Below, in pieces: positions 21,797 to 29,356 of a DNA stretch of 43,531 nucleotides. The DNA is from Mycobacteriales bacterium (GTDB taxonomy: Bacteria > Actinomycetota > Actinomycetes > JAFAQI01 > DASSKL01): NCBI GenBank assembly GCA_035690485.1, contig DASSKL010000090.1, forward strand, positions 1 to 43,531, in the 5' to 3' direction. Numbering within the stretch: position 1 is the stretch's first letter; every line of letters begins with the position of its first letter. Both the position numbers and the translations under genes were made by a program. The notes under the pieces were generated by a model. The model made no database searches. It was not told the origin of the DNA and saw only the letters and a list, made by a program, of their open reading frames with translations.

Positions 21797-22966
21797 ATGG
21801 CGTACGTCGAAGACCGGACAGTGCACGACGCCGACTCGCACATCTTCGAGCCGCAGGGCTACGCCGAGCACTACGCCGACCCGGGCATCCGCGACCGGCT
21901 GCGCGAGGCGCTGCACTCCGACCGCGGCGACCCGCTGACCGAGAAGGCGCTGGTGAAGCAGCGCGACCCGGAGTGGCGGCAGCACGACGCCGAGGAGATC
22001 CTGCTGCGCAAGAACCACGTCGCGCTCGGCGCGATCCTGCGCGAGGACCGGCCGGCGGCGCTGGACCACCTCGGGTTCGCCAGCCAGCTGGTGTTCACGA
22101 CGACCTACCTGGGGCCGCTGCGGTCGTTCGCGGTCGGCGAGGATGCCGACCTGGCCTACGGTCTGGCCACCGGCCACAACCGCGGGATCGTCGACTTCTG
22201 CACGGTCGACCCGCGGCTGCTGCCCGTCTGCTTCGTGCCGTTCACCGACATCGAGCGGGCGGCCGACTGCGCCGCCGACGCGATCGCGATGGGCGCGGCC
22301 GCGCTGATGATCGCCTCCGACCCGCCCCGGCACCACTCCCCCAGCCACATCGGCTTCGACCGGGTGTGGGCGCAGGCCGAGGAGGCCGGCGTACCGATCC
22401 TGTTCCACGTCGGCGGCGAGAAGCCGATGAGCCCGGTCTACAAGGCCAACGGCCTGCCGCCGGTGCCCGACTTCCACGGCGGCGACACGAACTTCACGTC
22501 GGTGTCCTACCTGGCGATCCCCTACGCACCGATGCAGACGCTCGGCACGCTGATCTTCGACGGCGTCCTCGACCGGTTCCCGCGGCTGAAGTGGGGCCTG
22601 ATCGAGCTCGGGGCGAGCTGGGTGCCGGGCTGGATGCACTCCATGGACTCGGCGGCCGAGGCGTTCCGGCGCAACGAGGAGCGCCTGCAGAACCTCAGCC
22701 TGAAGCCATCGGAGTTCGTGCAACGACAGGTGCGCGCGACGCCTTACCCGCACGAGCCGGCCGGGTGGATCGTCGAGCAGTGCGGTCCGCAGGTCGCGAT
22801 GTTCTCCTCCGACTACCCGCACGTCGAGGGTGGGCGCAACCCGATGAAGCGGTTCGAGGCGAGCCTCGCCGGCCGCAGCGCCGAGGAGAAGCAGGCGTTC
22901 TTCTGCGACAACTTCGCCGACCTCATGGGGCCTGCGCTCGACCGGGTGCCACAGCCGGTCGGCTGA
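21797..22966 (+). CDS. Amidohydrolase-2 family (TIM-barrel metal-dependent hydrolase/decarboxylase)
   Basis: The 389-residue protein has GAGGAGG upstream and begins with VHDADSHIFEPQGYAEHY, the first metal-binding motif of the amidohydrolase-2 group. LFHVGGEKPM supplies a barrel histidine and VAMFSSDYPHVEGG the conserved aspartate near the C-terminus. Members act as decarboxylases (gamma-resorcylate and aminocarboxymuconate types) or hydrolases on aromatic or lactone substrates. Many uncharacterised actinobacterial members of this length exist and the substrate is not predictable. It is divergent from the MBL hydrolase gene and convergent with the L,D-transpeptidase gene. Confidence 0.9.
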   Translation: MAYVEDRTVHDADSHIFEPQGYAEHYADPGIRDRLREALHSDRGDPLTEKALVKQRDPEWRQHDAEEILLRKNHVALGAILREDRPAALDHLGFASQLVFTTTYLGPLRSFAVGEDADLAYGLATGHNRGIVDFCTVDPRLLPVCFVPFTDIERAADCAADAIAMGAAALMIASDPPRHHSPSHIGFDRVWAQAEEAGVPILFHVGGEKPMSPVYKANGLPPVPDFHGGDTNFTSVSYLAIPYAPMQTLGTLIFDGVLDRFPRLKWGLIELGASWVPGWMHSMDSAAEAFRRNEERLQNLSLKPSEFVQRQVRATPYPHEPAGWIVEQCGPQVAMFSSDYPHVEGGRNPMKRFEASLAGRSAEEKQAFFCDNFADLMGPALDRVPQPVG

Positions 22967-22982
22967 TCCCCGGCGCGCCGAC

Positions 22983-23702
22983 TCAGGCGTGCACGGTGAC
23001 CGGCGTGCCCAGCGGCAGCGCAGACGCCAACTCGGTCGCCACCTGGTTGGAAACTCGCACGCAGCCGTGCGACACCGACTGACCGAGCAGCTGCGGCTGG
23101 TCGGTGCCGTGGATGCCGATCTCGGCGTCACCGCCGTCGAACGACGTCAGCGTCGGTGAGTAGCCGGACAGCCCGAGCGCGAACGGCCCGTAGGGCCCGT
23201 CGGGGTGAGCGGTACGCACAACGTCGGTGACGTAGAGCAGGCCGGTCGGTGTCGGGTCGGCGGACGTGCCGGTCGCGGTGATGGCGGTGAGCACGGCCTG
23301 CGCCCCCCGGTAGACCGTGAGCTGGTGCTGCGACAGGGCGACGTCGACACGAAAGTCGGTGCGGGTCAGCGACACCTGCGACATCGGCACCCATCCGTTG
23401 CTGCCCAGCGGCCGGATCGGCAGCAGCACGTGCAGCCAGCCGTGCTGCGCGCCGAGCACCAGCACGACCCGCTCGGAGCCGTAGGCCGTGCGCGGGCTCA
23501 ACGTGATCGCGGGCCGCGCGGCTCCCGGCGCCCCGTAGATCGGCATCCCGCCGCTGCGGGGCGTCGCGATGTACGACGTGGTCGTGGCCGGGGCCACCGG
23601 GCCGGCGGCGACCGTCGTGATCGTCGACGTGGCACACCCACCAGTGGCGGCGGCGCACGCCGCCGCCACCAGCACGGCCAGCACCCGGCGAGGTAGCCGC
23701 AC
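22983..23702 (-). CDS. L,D-transpeptidase (YkuD), exported
   Basis: The 239-residue protein has a signal peptide with a lipobox-like TGGC (cysteine 23), so it may be a lipoprotein. The middle part is an SH3-like extracellular region. The YkuD domain spans about residues 115-239, with the catalytic motif HGT (198-200) and SHGCVRVSN (211-219); Cys214 is the nucleophile. Such enzymes make 3-3 cross-links in peptidoglycan or attach proteins to it, outside the membrane. At 239 residues it is shorter than the multi-domain mycobacterial Ldt enzymes, but the active site is complete. The gene is followed upstream on the same strand by the secreted low-complexity protein gene, only 11 bp away, so the two may be co-transcribed. 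Confidence 0.93.
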   Translation of the reverse strand: MRLPRRVLAVLVAAACAAATGGCATSTITTVAAGPVAPATTTSYIATPRSGGMPIYGAPGAARPAITLSPRTAYGSERVVLVLGAQHGWLHVLLPIRPLGSNGWVPMSQVSLTRTDFRVDVALSQHQLTVYRGAQAVLTAITATGTSADPTPTGLLYVTDVVRTAHPDGPYGPFALGLSGYSPTLTSFDGGDAEIGIHGTDQPQLLGQSVSHGCVRVSNQVATELASALPLGTPVTVHA

Positions 23703-23713
23703 GCCGCCTACGC

Positions 23714-24271
23714 CTAGCCGGCGAAGTTCGGGTCCCCCGACACCGGGGTCGCGGGGGTTGCCGCAGGTGCGCTGTCGACCGACGTCTGGTCCGCCGTCGT
23801 CGTGGTCGCATCGCTGCTCGACGACGAGCCCCCGGTGGAGCTGTCGTCGGCCGACGGCGTGGACGAGGTGCAGCCGAGCTGGCTGCCCAACGTGCCGGCG
23901 ACGTCGGCGGGCGGCGCCTGACCGGCGGTGCTGCTCGCGGTGCTCTGGACCGTGGTCACCGTGTCGACGGCGGTCCCGGCGACGGGTGCGGGCAGACCGC
24001 TGTCGGTGGTGCAGGTGCTCGCCGCGACGGCGTTCGGCGCCGCCGCACCTGCCGGCGCGGCAGGGGTCTGCGCGGCAGGAGCGCCGTCAGCAGGTGCGGC
24101 GGCCGCCGCGTCGTCGGCCGGCTGCTGCCGGTCGTGCCACGACTGGTGCCACGACGAGTCGCCGTGACCGCCCCAGGACAGCGCGGGTGCGGCGCCCAGC
24201 CCCGCGGTGACCGCGACGACTGCTGCGGCCGCACTCACGGCTCGGCGTAGGCCACGGGAGCCGGTGCTCAT
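23714..24271 (-). CDS. Secreted low-complexity protein with two cysteines
   Basis: The 185-residue protein starts at an ATG with a GAGGAGG ribosome binding site. It has an N-terminal signal peptide (RRAVSAAAAVVAVTAGLGA, cleavage likely after APA). Next comes a short His/Trp-rich segment (SWGGHGDSSWHQSWHDRQQ), and the remainder is rich in Ala, Pro, Thr and Ser, including a run of Ser-Ser-Ser. Cysteines occur at about 87 and 134. It looks like a cell-wall or surface protein, possibly glycosylated. No family is recognised. It lies just upstream of the L,D-transpeptidase and is divergent from the second tethered sigma factor, with about 120 bp between the starts, so it could be a target or partner of that factor; this is inference. 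Confidence 0.7.
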   Translation of the reverse strand: MSTGSRGLRRAVSAAAAVVAVTAGLGAAPALSWGGHGDSSWHQSWHDRQQPADDAAAAAPADGAPAAQTPAAPAGAAAPNAVAASTCTTDSGLPAPVAGTAVDTVTTVQSTASSTAGQAPPADVAGTLGSQLGCTSSTPSADDSSTGGSSSSSDATTTTADQTSVDSAPAATPATPVSGDPNFAG

Positions 24272-24391
24272 GCTGCCTCCTCGGAGCGGCGCCGCCCACG
24301 GACACCGACTCACCTCCTCTACGGACGAGCACCTCCCAACCCCCCGAGACTGATCCGCCGCAAAGGCCCACAATGCGGGCGGGAGGCGACC

Positions 24392-25387
24392 GTGACCGCT
24401 GTCGACGAGCGCAACAGCGACCGCACCTGGGCGGCGTTGCTGGCCGAGCGCGACGCCGCCGTGCGGGTCGCCGCGGCGCGCTGCAGGCAGCCCGACGACG
24501 CCGAGGACTGCGCGCACGACGCGCTGGTCCGCGCCGCGACGTTCCCGACGCTCGACCTCGACCGTGCGGGCCGGCTGCTGATGACGACGACGGCCCGCGT
24601 CACCGTCGACCTGCACCGGCGCGAGCAGGCCCGACTGCGGGCCGAGCTCGCAGCGGCCGCCCGGATGTTCGCGCAGGCCGGCTCGCCGGAGGACGACGTG
24701 TGCGACCGCGCGGAGGCCGGCTGGCTCGCGCGGCAGGTCGACGACCTCCCGTCGACCGAGCGCAGCGTGCTGCTCGCACGAGCAGCCGGGGAGACCACCC
24801 GGCAGACCGCCCAACGTCTCGGCCTGGCGGAAAAGACGGTGGAGAACGCGCTCGGCCGGGCGCGCTCGAAACTGACCCGACGCTGGCGGGAAACCCTGTC
24901 CGGCGTGCTGCTGCCGGTCGCCCTGGCGCGCAAGGCGTTCGGCGCGCACGCCGCAGTCAGCAGCACCGCGATGGCGCTGGCAGCCGCGACCGGGATGACC
25001 GTCGTCATCGTCGGTCAGGCGGCCGCGCCGACTTCCGCGGCACCGGTGCAGTCCCGACCGCTTACCACCGCGTCAATGCCTGCCGCGTCGAACCCGGGGT
25101 CTACCGCCGCCGCGGCAGTCCCGAGCCCGCCGGCCAAAGGCCCCGCCGCGCCACTCGTCGCGCCGACCGACGTCCCGACCGACGCGACCGCTACGAGCAT
25201 GAACGGGTCCAACTGGTGGTGGCGTCCGTCCGACCGCGAAGACCACCAGCCCCAGCCCCCCGCGAGCAACGGCGACCTTAGGAACGTGCTGCCGACCCCG
25301 CCCACGCAACGGCATCACGGGCAGACGGACTGCCGCGGCTGGCTGCTCTGCCCGGGTGGCGACGCGGGCGGTTCGGCGTACCGCTGA
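24392..25387 (+). CDS. Second ECF-like sigma factor with C-terminal membrane segment
   Basis: The start is GTG with GGGAGG 5 nt before it. Region 2 covers about residues 12-80 (DAEDCAHDALVRAATF, then LLMTTTARVTVDLHRRE), and region 4 about 115-165 with the helix-turn-helix TTRQTAQRLGLAEKTVENAL. Beyond the DNA-binding domain is a short helical link, a hydrophobic segment (about 190-210) and a roughly 120-residue Ala/Pro-rich tail. The tail has an aromatic NWWW motif and two cysteines near 314 and 320. Its layout matches the other tethered sigma factor in this window, with a shorter tail. No separate anti-sigma gene is adjacent. It lies upstream of the adaptor/MacB operon on the same strand, separated by about 50 bp holding a direct repeat. 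Confidence 0.82.
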   Translation: MTAVDERNSDRTWAALLAERDAAVRVAAARCRQPDDAEDCAHDALVRAATFPTLDLDRAGRLLMTTTARVTVDLHRREQARLRAELAAAARMFAQAGSPEDDVCDRAEAGWLARQVDDLPSTERSVLLARAAGETTRQTAQRLGLAEKTVENALGRARSKLTRRWRETLSGVLLPVALARKAFGAHAAVSSTAMALAAATGMTVVIVGQAAAPTSAAPVQSRPLTTASMPAASNPGSTAAAAVPSPPAKGPAAPLVAPTDVPTDATATSMNGSNWWWRPSDREDHQPQPPASNGDLRNVLPTPPTQRHHGQTDCRGWLLCPGGDAGGSAYR

Positions 25388-25398
25388 CGCGCGACACG

Positions 25399-25417
25399 TT
25401 CAGGAACACTTCAGGAA
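25399..25417 (+). promoter_or_regulatory. TTCAGGAA direct repeat, 11-bp phase
   Basis: Two identical TTCAGGAA octamers start exactly 11 bp apart, one helical turn, about 20 bp upstream of the first adaptor gene. This geometry is typical of half-sites for OmpR/PhoB-family response regulators. No such regulator is encoded in the window. The first copy is part of the small palindrome GTTCAGGAAC. Confidence 0.55.
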
Positions 25418-25436
25418 GCCGCGACACTGTCGTCGC

Positions 25437-26663
25437 GTGCGCAGGTGGCTCATCACGGGCGCGCTCGCGATCCTGCTCATCGCCGGGGGTGTCGTCTGGT
25501 CGGTGCAGGGGGGCAGCGCCTCGACGACGAAGTACCTCACCGCCATGGTTGCTCGCGGCACCGTCGCGCAGACCGTGGCGGCGGTCGGCACCGTGCAGCC
25601 GGCGACGACGCTGTCGCTGGACTTCTCCGGCGCGAGCCTGTCCTCGGGATCGGGGAGCGGCGGTAGCGGCAGCGGCGCGTCGGGGCGAAACGTCAGCAGC
25701 GGCGCCACCACGGTCACCTCGGTGACGGCTACCGCCGGTGAGCAGGTCTCCGCCGGCGTGACGCTGGCACGGCTCGACGACAGCGCGGCGCAGGCGCAGC
25801 TGGCCAGCGCCCAGGCACAGCTGGCAGCCGCGCAGGCCCGTGTCGCAGCCGAGCCGGCCGGCACGAGCGGCGCGACCGCGGACGCCGACGCCGCCTCGGT
25901 CGCGCAGGCCGAGCAGCAGGTGCAGTCCGCCCGGTCCGCCGTCGACGCGACCGTGCTCAAGGCCCCGGTCGACGGCACGATCACCGCCGTCAACCTGACC
26001 GCCGGGCTGCCGCCGACGTCGCCGGCCATCACGATGAGCTCGGGCGCTCTCGGCGTGGTCGCGGCCGTCTCCGAGGACGACATCGTCGACCTGCAGCCCG
26101 GGCAGAAGGCGACGGTCACGTTCCCCGCGCTGGCGACGTCGACGACCGGGACCGTGGGCGCACTGCCGAGCGCGGCGACCACGTCGACGACCGGGTCCGG
26201 GTCGGGCGCGGTGACGTTCCCGGTCACGGTGAACCTGCCGCAGCCGCCGGCACACCTGCTCCCCGGCATGAGCGCGCAGATCAGCATCGTCATCAGCGAG
26301 CGCGACAACGTGCTCGAGGTGCCGACGTCGGCGATCCAGGGCAGCACCGACGCGCCGACCGTGCAGGTCATGGCCGACGGGCGGCCCGACAGCCGGCCGG
26401 TCGAGATCGGGTTGTCGACCAACGGGATGACCGAGGTGATCTCGGGTCTGGCCGCCGGGGACGTGGTCGTCACCGGCGTGGTCAACCCGACGAGCACGAC
26501 GACGGTCACGCCGGGCAGCGGCATCGGCGGCGGTCTCGGCGGAACGGGCGGCGGCTTCCGCGCGCGGCTGGGCGGGACGGGCGGTGGGGGCTTCGGAGGC
26601 TTCCGCGGCGGGGGCGGCGGGGGCACCGGCGGCGCGGGTGGTGCCGGCGGCACCGGTGGCTGA
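25437..26663 (+). CDS. HlyD/MacA-type membrane-fusion adaptor with Gly-rich tail
   Basis: The 408-residue protein begins at GTG with RRWLITGALAILLIAGG, an N-terminal membrane anchor. The barrel-sandwich (lipoyl-like) halves are VARGTVAQTVAAVGTVQP with ATAGEQVSAGVTLARLDD, and VLKAPVDGTITAVNL. Between them lies an alanine/glutamine helical hairpin (QLASAQAQLAAAQARV). A beta-barrel and a membrane-proximal domain follow (ERDNVLEVPTSAIQG). The last 50 residues are almost pure Gly with Thr and Phe, an odd extension. Adaptors of this kind link a MacB-type ABC transporter to extracytoplasmic partners. The stop overlaps the start of the ATPase gene. An in-frame start 27 codons upstream was rejected because it would run through the direct-repeat operator. 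Confidence 0.9.
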   Translation: MRRWLITGALAILLIAGGVVWSVQGGSASTTKYLTAMVARGTVAQTVAAVGTVQPATTLSLDFSGASLSSGSGSGGSGSGASGRNVSSGATTVTSVTATAGEQVSAGVTLARLDDSAAQAQLASAQAQLAAAQARVAAEPAGTSGATADADAASVAQAEQQVQSARSAVDATVLKAPVDGTITAVNLTAGLPPTSPAITMSSGALGVVAAVSEDDIVDLQPGQKATVTFPALATSTTGTVGALPSAATTSTTGSGSGAVTFPVTVNLPQPPAHLLPGMSAQISIVISERDNVLEVPTSAIQGSTDAPTVQVMADGRPDSRPVEIGLSTNGMTEVISGLAAGDVVVTGVVNPTSTTTVTPGSGIGGGLGGTGGGFRARLGGTGGGGFGGFRGGGGGGTGGAGGAGGTGG

Positions 26664-27393
26664 CCCGGTGGCTGACCGGGTGACCGGTCCGGAGCAGGCC
26701 CGCGTGCTGCTCGACATCCGCGACGTGACCCGGGTCTACCGGCTGGGCGCCAACGAGGTCTGGGCACTGCGCGGGGTGACTTTCGCCGTGGGCGTCGGGG
26801 AGAACGTCGCAATCATGGGCCCTTCCGGCTCCGGCAAGTCGACGCTGCTGCACATCCTCGGCCTGCTCGACCGACCGTCGGGGGGCTCCTACTCATTCCT
26901 CGGCGTACCGACGTCGACGCTGTCCGACGACAACCAGGCACGGCTGCGCAACCGGGCGATCGGGTTCGTCTTCCAGAGCTTCAACCTGGTGGCGGGTGAG
27001 TCGGCGCTCGACAACGTCGCCGCTCCTCTGGTCTACGCCGGCGTCAAGCGGCGGGAGCGACTCGAGCGCGCGGCGGCGGCGCTGCAGCGCGTCGGCCTCG
27101 GCGACCGAATGCGGCACGACCCGTCGCAGCTTTCGGGCGGCCAGCGCCAGCGGGTGGCGATCGCGCGCGCACTCGTCACCGATCCCCCGCTGCTGCTCGC
27201 GGACGAGCCCACCGGCAACCTCGACTCGTCGGCCAGCCGCGAGATCCTCCACGTGCTGCACGAGCTGCACGCCCGCGGGCTGACCGTCATCACGATCACG
27301 CACGACGCCGACATCGCCGCGCAGGCGCAGCGGGTGCTGCACATCGCGGACGGGCGAGTCGTCGCCGAGGACCTCGCCGGGGCACTGCGGTGA
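26656..27393 (+). CDS. MacB/LolD-type ABC transporter ATPase
   Basis: The protein (about 245 residues) has a full ABC ATPase set: Walker A GPSGSGKST (55-63), Q-loop FVFQSFNLV, signature LSGGQRQRVAIARAL (159-173), Walker B LLLADEPTGNLD and the switch histidine in ITHD. The DEPTGNLD sequence and size put it in the MacB/LolD/FtsE group, which work with FtsX-like permeases and often move lipids, peptides or antibiotics by mechanotransmission. Three GTG codons within 24 bp (26656, 26668 and 26680) could be the start; the first overlaps the adaptor stop by 8 bp. The permease gene overlaps its end by 4 bp. Confidence 0.93.
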   Translation: MADPVADRVTGPEQARVLLDIRDVTRVYRLGANEVWALRGVTFAVGVGENVAIMGPSGSGKSTLLHILGLLDRPSGGSYSFLGVPTSTLSDDNQARLRNRAIGFVFQSFNLVAGESALDNVAAPLVYAGVKRRERLERAAAALQRVGLGDRMRHDPSQLSGGQRQRVAIARALVTDPPLLLADEPTGNLDSSASREILHVLHELHARGLTVITITHDADIAAQAQRVLHIADGRVVAEDLAGALR

Positions 27394-28610
27394 GCTATCT
27401 GGAGGCGTTGCGGCTGGCGCTGCGCCGGCTGCGCAGCAACCGGCTCCGCACGGCACTCACCGCCCTCGGCGTCATCATCGGCGTCGGGGCGCTGGTCGCC
27501 CTGCTCGCCGTCGGGCAGGGCACGAAGCAGCAGCTGACGAGCCGCATCGCGAGCCTCGGCACGAACCTGCTGAACGTCTCGGCCGGTGCGTCGTTCAGCG
27601 GAGGGGTTCGCGGCGCCGCCGGCTCGGCATCGACATTGACGGTGGACGACGCCGATGCGCTCGCCAGGCTGCCCGGGGTCGCCGCGGTCGCGCCCGAGAT
27701 GCAGGTGGGCGACGTGCTGGTCGTCGACGGTCGCAGCAACACGACGACCTCGATGACCGGCACCACGGCGGCCGAGGCGAAGGTGCGCAACTACGCCGTG
27801 CAGGCCGGCACGTTCCTGACCGCCATCGACGTCACGAAGGGACTGCGCGTCGCGGTCCTCGGGCCGTCGACCGTCACCACGCTCGGCAGCACACCTGACG
27901 AGATCGTCGGCTCGACGATCGACATCGACGGCATCCCGTTCCGCGTCATCGGCGTGACCCAGCCCAAGGGCGGTGGCAACGGCTTCACCGACCCGGACGA
28001 CTTCATCTTCACGCCGGTGACCGCGGTGCAGTCGCGGTTCACCGGTGCCGCCTCGTTGCGCGCGATCGGCGTCTCCGTCACCGACCCGAGCCGGCTGAGC
28101 TACGTCTCCAGCGCCATCACGGCAGCGCTGCGCACGCGGCACCAGCTCGCCCCCAGCGCGAGCGACGACTTCACGCTGGCCAGCCAGGACCAGCTGCTCG
28201 CAGTCGCCGACGCGCAGTCGTCGACGCTGCAGCACTTCCTCATCGGCATAGCGGTCATCGCCATGGTCATCGGCGGCATCGGCATCGCCAACACGATGCT
28301 GGTGTCCGTCCGCGAACGGGTCCGCGAGATCGGTACCCGCAAGGCCATCGGGGCCAGGCGCCGCGACATCGGCCGGCAGTTCCTCGCCGAGGCCGTCATC
28401 GTCAGCCTCGGCGGCGCCCTGGTCGGTGTCGTCGTCGGCGTCGTCGCGACCGGGCCGGTCGGCCACGCCGTCAACGTCACCGCCACGCCGTCGCTCGACG
28501 GCATCGGGTTGGCATTCGTCTCCGCGCTGGTCGTCGGCGTCGTCGCGGGCTACTGGCCCGCCCGGCAGGCGGCCCGGCTGGATCCCGTCGAAGCCCTTCG
28601 TTACGAGTAG
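27390..28610 (+). CDS. MacB/FtsX-type ABC transporter permease
   Basis: The 406-residue permease has the four-helix MacB layout. One helix lies near the N-terminus (ALTALGVIIGVGALVALLAV), followed by a large extracytoplasmic domain of about 220 residues, then three C-terminal helices including VIAMVIGGIGIANTMLVSV. The FtsX signature VRERVREIGTRKAIGARRRD sits between membrane helices. The N-terminal RLRSNRLRTALTALGV is typical of the family. It starts with GTG overlapping the ATPase stop (GTGA). With the ATPase and the two adaptors it should form an export or mechanotransmission complex. Its substrate is not known; antibiotic, lipid and peptide export are the usual possibilities. Confidence 0.93.
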   Translation: MSYLEALRLALRRLRSNRLRTALTALGVIIGVGALVALLAVGQGTKQQLTSRIASLGTNLLNVSAGASFSGGVRGAAGSASTLTVDDADALARLPGVAAVAPEMQVGDVLVVDGRSNTTTSMTGTTAAEAKVRNYAVQAGTFLTAIDVTKGLRVAVLGPSTVTTLGSTPDEIVGSTIDIDGIPFRVIGVTQPKGGGNGFTDPDDFIFTPVTAVQSRFTGAASLRAIGVSVTDPSRLSYVSSAITAALRTRHQLAPSASDDFTLASQDQLLAVADAQSSTLQHFLIGIAVIAMVIGGIGIANTMLVSVRERVREIGTRKAIGARRRDIGRQFLAEAVIVSLGGALVGVVVGVVATGPVGHAVNVTATPSLDGIGLAFVSALVVGVVAGYWPARQAARLDPVEALRYE

Positions 28611-28624
28611 CCAGGAGTTCCGCC

Positions 28625-29353
28625 ATGACCATGCCACCCGACTCCGGCGCGCCGGCCGCAGCCGCAGGTCCGCAGCTGCCCGACCTGTCCGACCTCATCG
28701 CCAATCCCGGCAAGCCACCGCGCGACCCCGCCGGTTCCGCGCGCTCGAAGCTGTACGCCGGAGGCGCGGTCGCCGGACTCGTGCTCCTGGGCGCCGGCTT
28801 CGCGCTCGGTCACGTGACCGCGAGCGGCGGCCCGGCCACGCTGGCCGCCGCGGTGCAGGACGCCCAGGCCGGCAAGCTGCCGTGCGGGACGCCGAGCACG
28901 ACGTCGACCCAGGCCACGACGGCCGCGGGCCCCGGCGGCTTGCGCGGAGGCGGCGCGTCGTTCATCGTCGCCCGCCTCTGCCAGGCGGGCCAGAACGGCG
29001 GCGGCTTCGGCTCCGGCTCCGGCGCCGCAGGGGGCACCGGCGGCACTGCGGTGGGCGGGGGCGGCGGCTTCGCCGGTCGGGCCGGCGGGCTCGGCCGACT
29101 GTTCGGACCGGGCGCGGTCAACGGCACGATCACGTCGCTGACGTCGACGAGCATGACGCTGCAGACCCGGGGTGGCAGCGTCACCGTGGCCCTGCCGGCA
29201 TCGGCCACGGTCACCAAGACGACCGCCGGCTCGCTCAAGGACCTGGGCTCCGGCATGGACGTCATCGTCAGCACCAGCCAGGACAGCAGCGGCAACCGCA
29301 CCGCCACGTCGATCTTCCTGCTGCCGCCGGCAGCAGGCGGCCAGAACGGCTGA
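28625..29353 (+). CDS. Membrane-anchored protein with DUF5666-like C-terminal domain
   Basis: The 242-residue protein follows the permease by 14 bp, with AGGAGT before its ATG. Residues 1-45 are cytoplasmic, then comes one membrane helix (AGGAVAGLVLLGAGFALGHV). A 100-residue Gly-rich, Thr-rich region follows, and the C-terminal 75 residues form a beta-rich domain (VNGTITSLTSTSMTLQTRGG, VALPASATVTKT, LKDLGSGMDVIV, ATSIFLLP). This last part matches the general DUF5666 pattern of a small OB-like barrel. The domain would face outside. It sits between the permease and the second adaptor and is probably an accessory part of the exporter. Two other proteins of the operon also carry Gly-rich regions. 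Confidence 0.75.
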   Translation: MTMPPDSGAPAAAAGPQLPDLSDLIANPGKPPRDPAGSARSKLYAGGAVAGLVLLGAGFALGHVTASGGPATLAAAVQDAQAGKLPCGTPSTTSTQATTAAGPGGLRGGGASFIVARLCQAGQNGGGFGSGSGAAGGTGGTAVGGGGGFAGRAGGLGRLFGPGAVNGTITSLTSTSMTLQTRGGSVTVALPASATVTKTTAGSLKDLGSGMDVIVSTSQDSSGNRTATSIFLLPPAAGGQNG

Positions 29354-29356
29354 CCA

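Noticed and set aside
26500-26660. Tandem repeat array in the first adaptor gene
   Set aside because: The GGC-rich sequence simply encodes the Gly-rich tail; no regular unit longer than a few codons is present.
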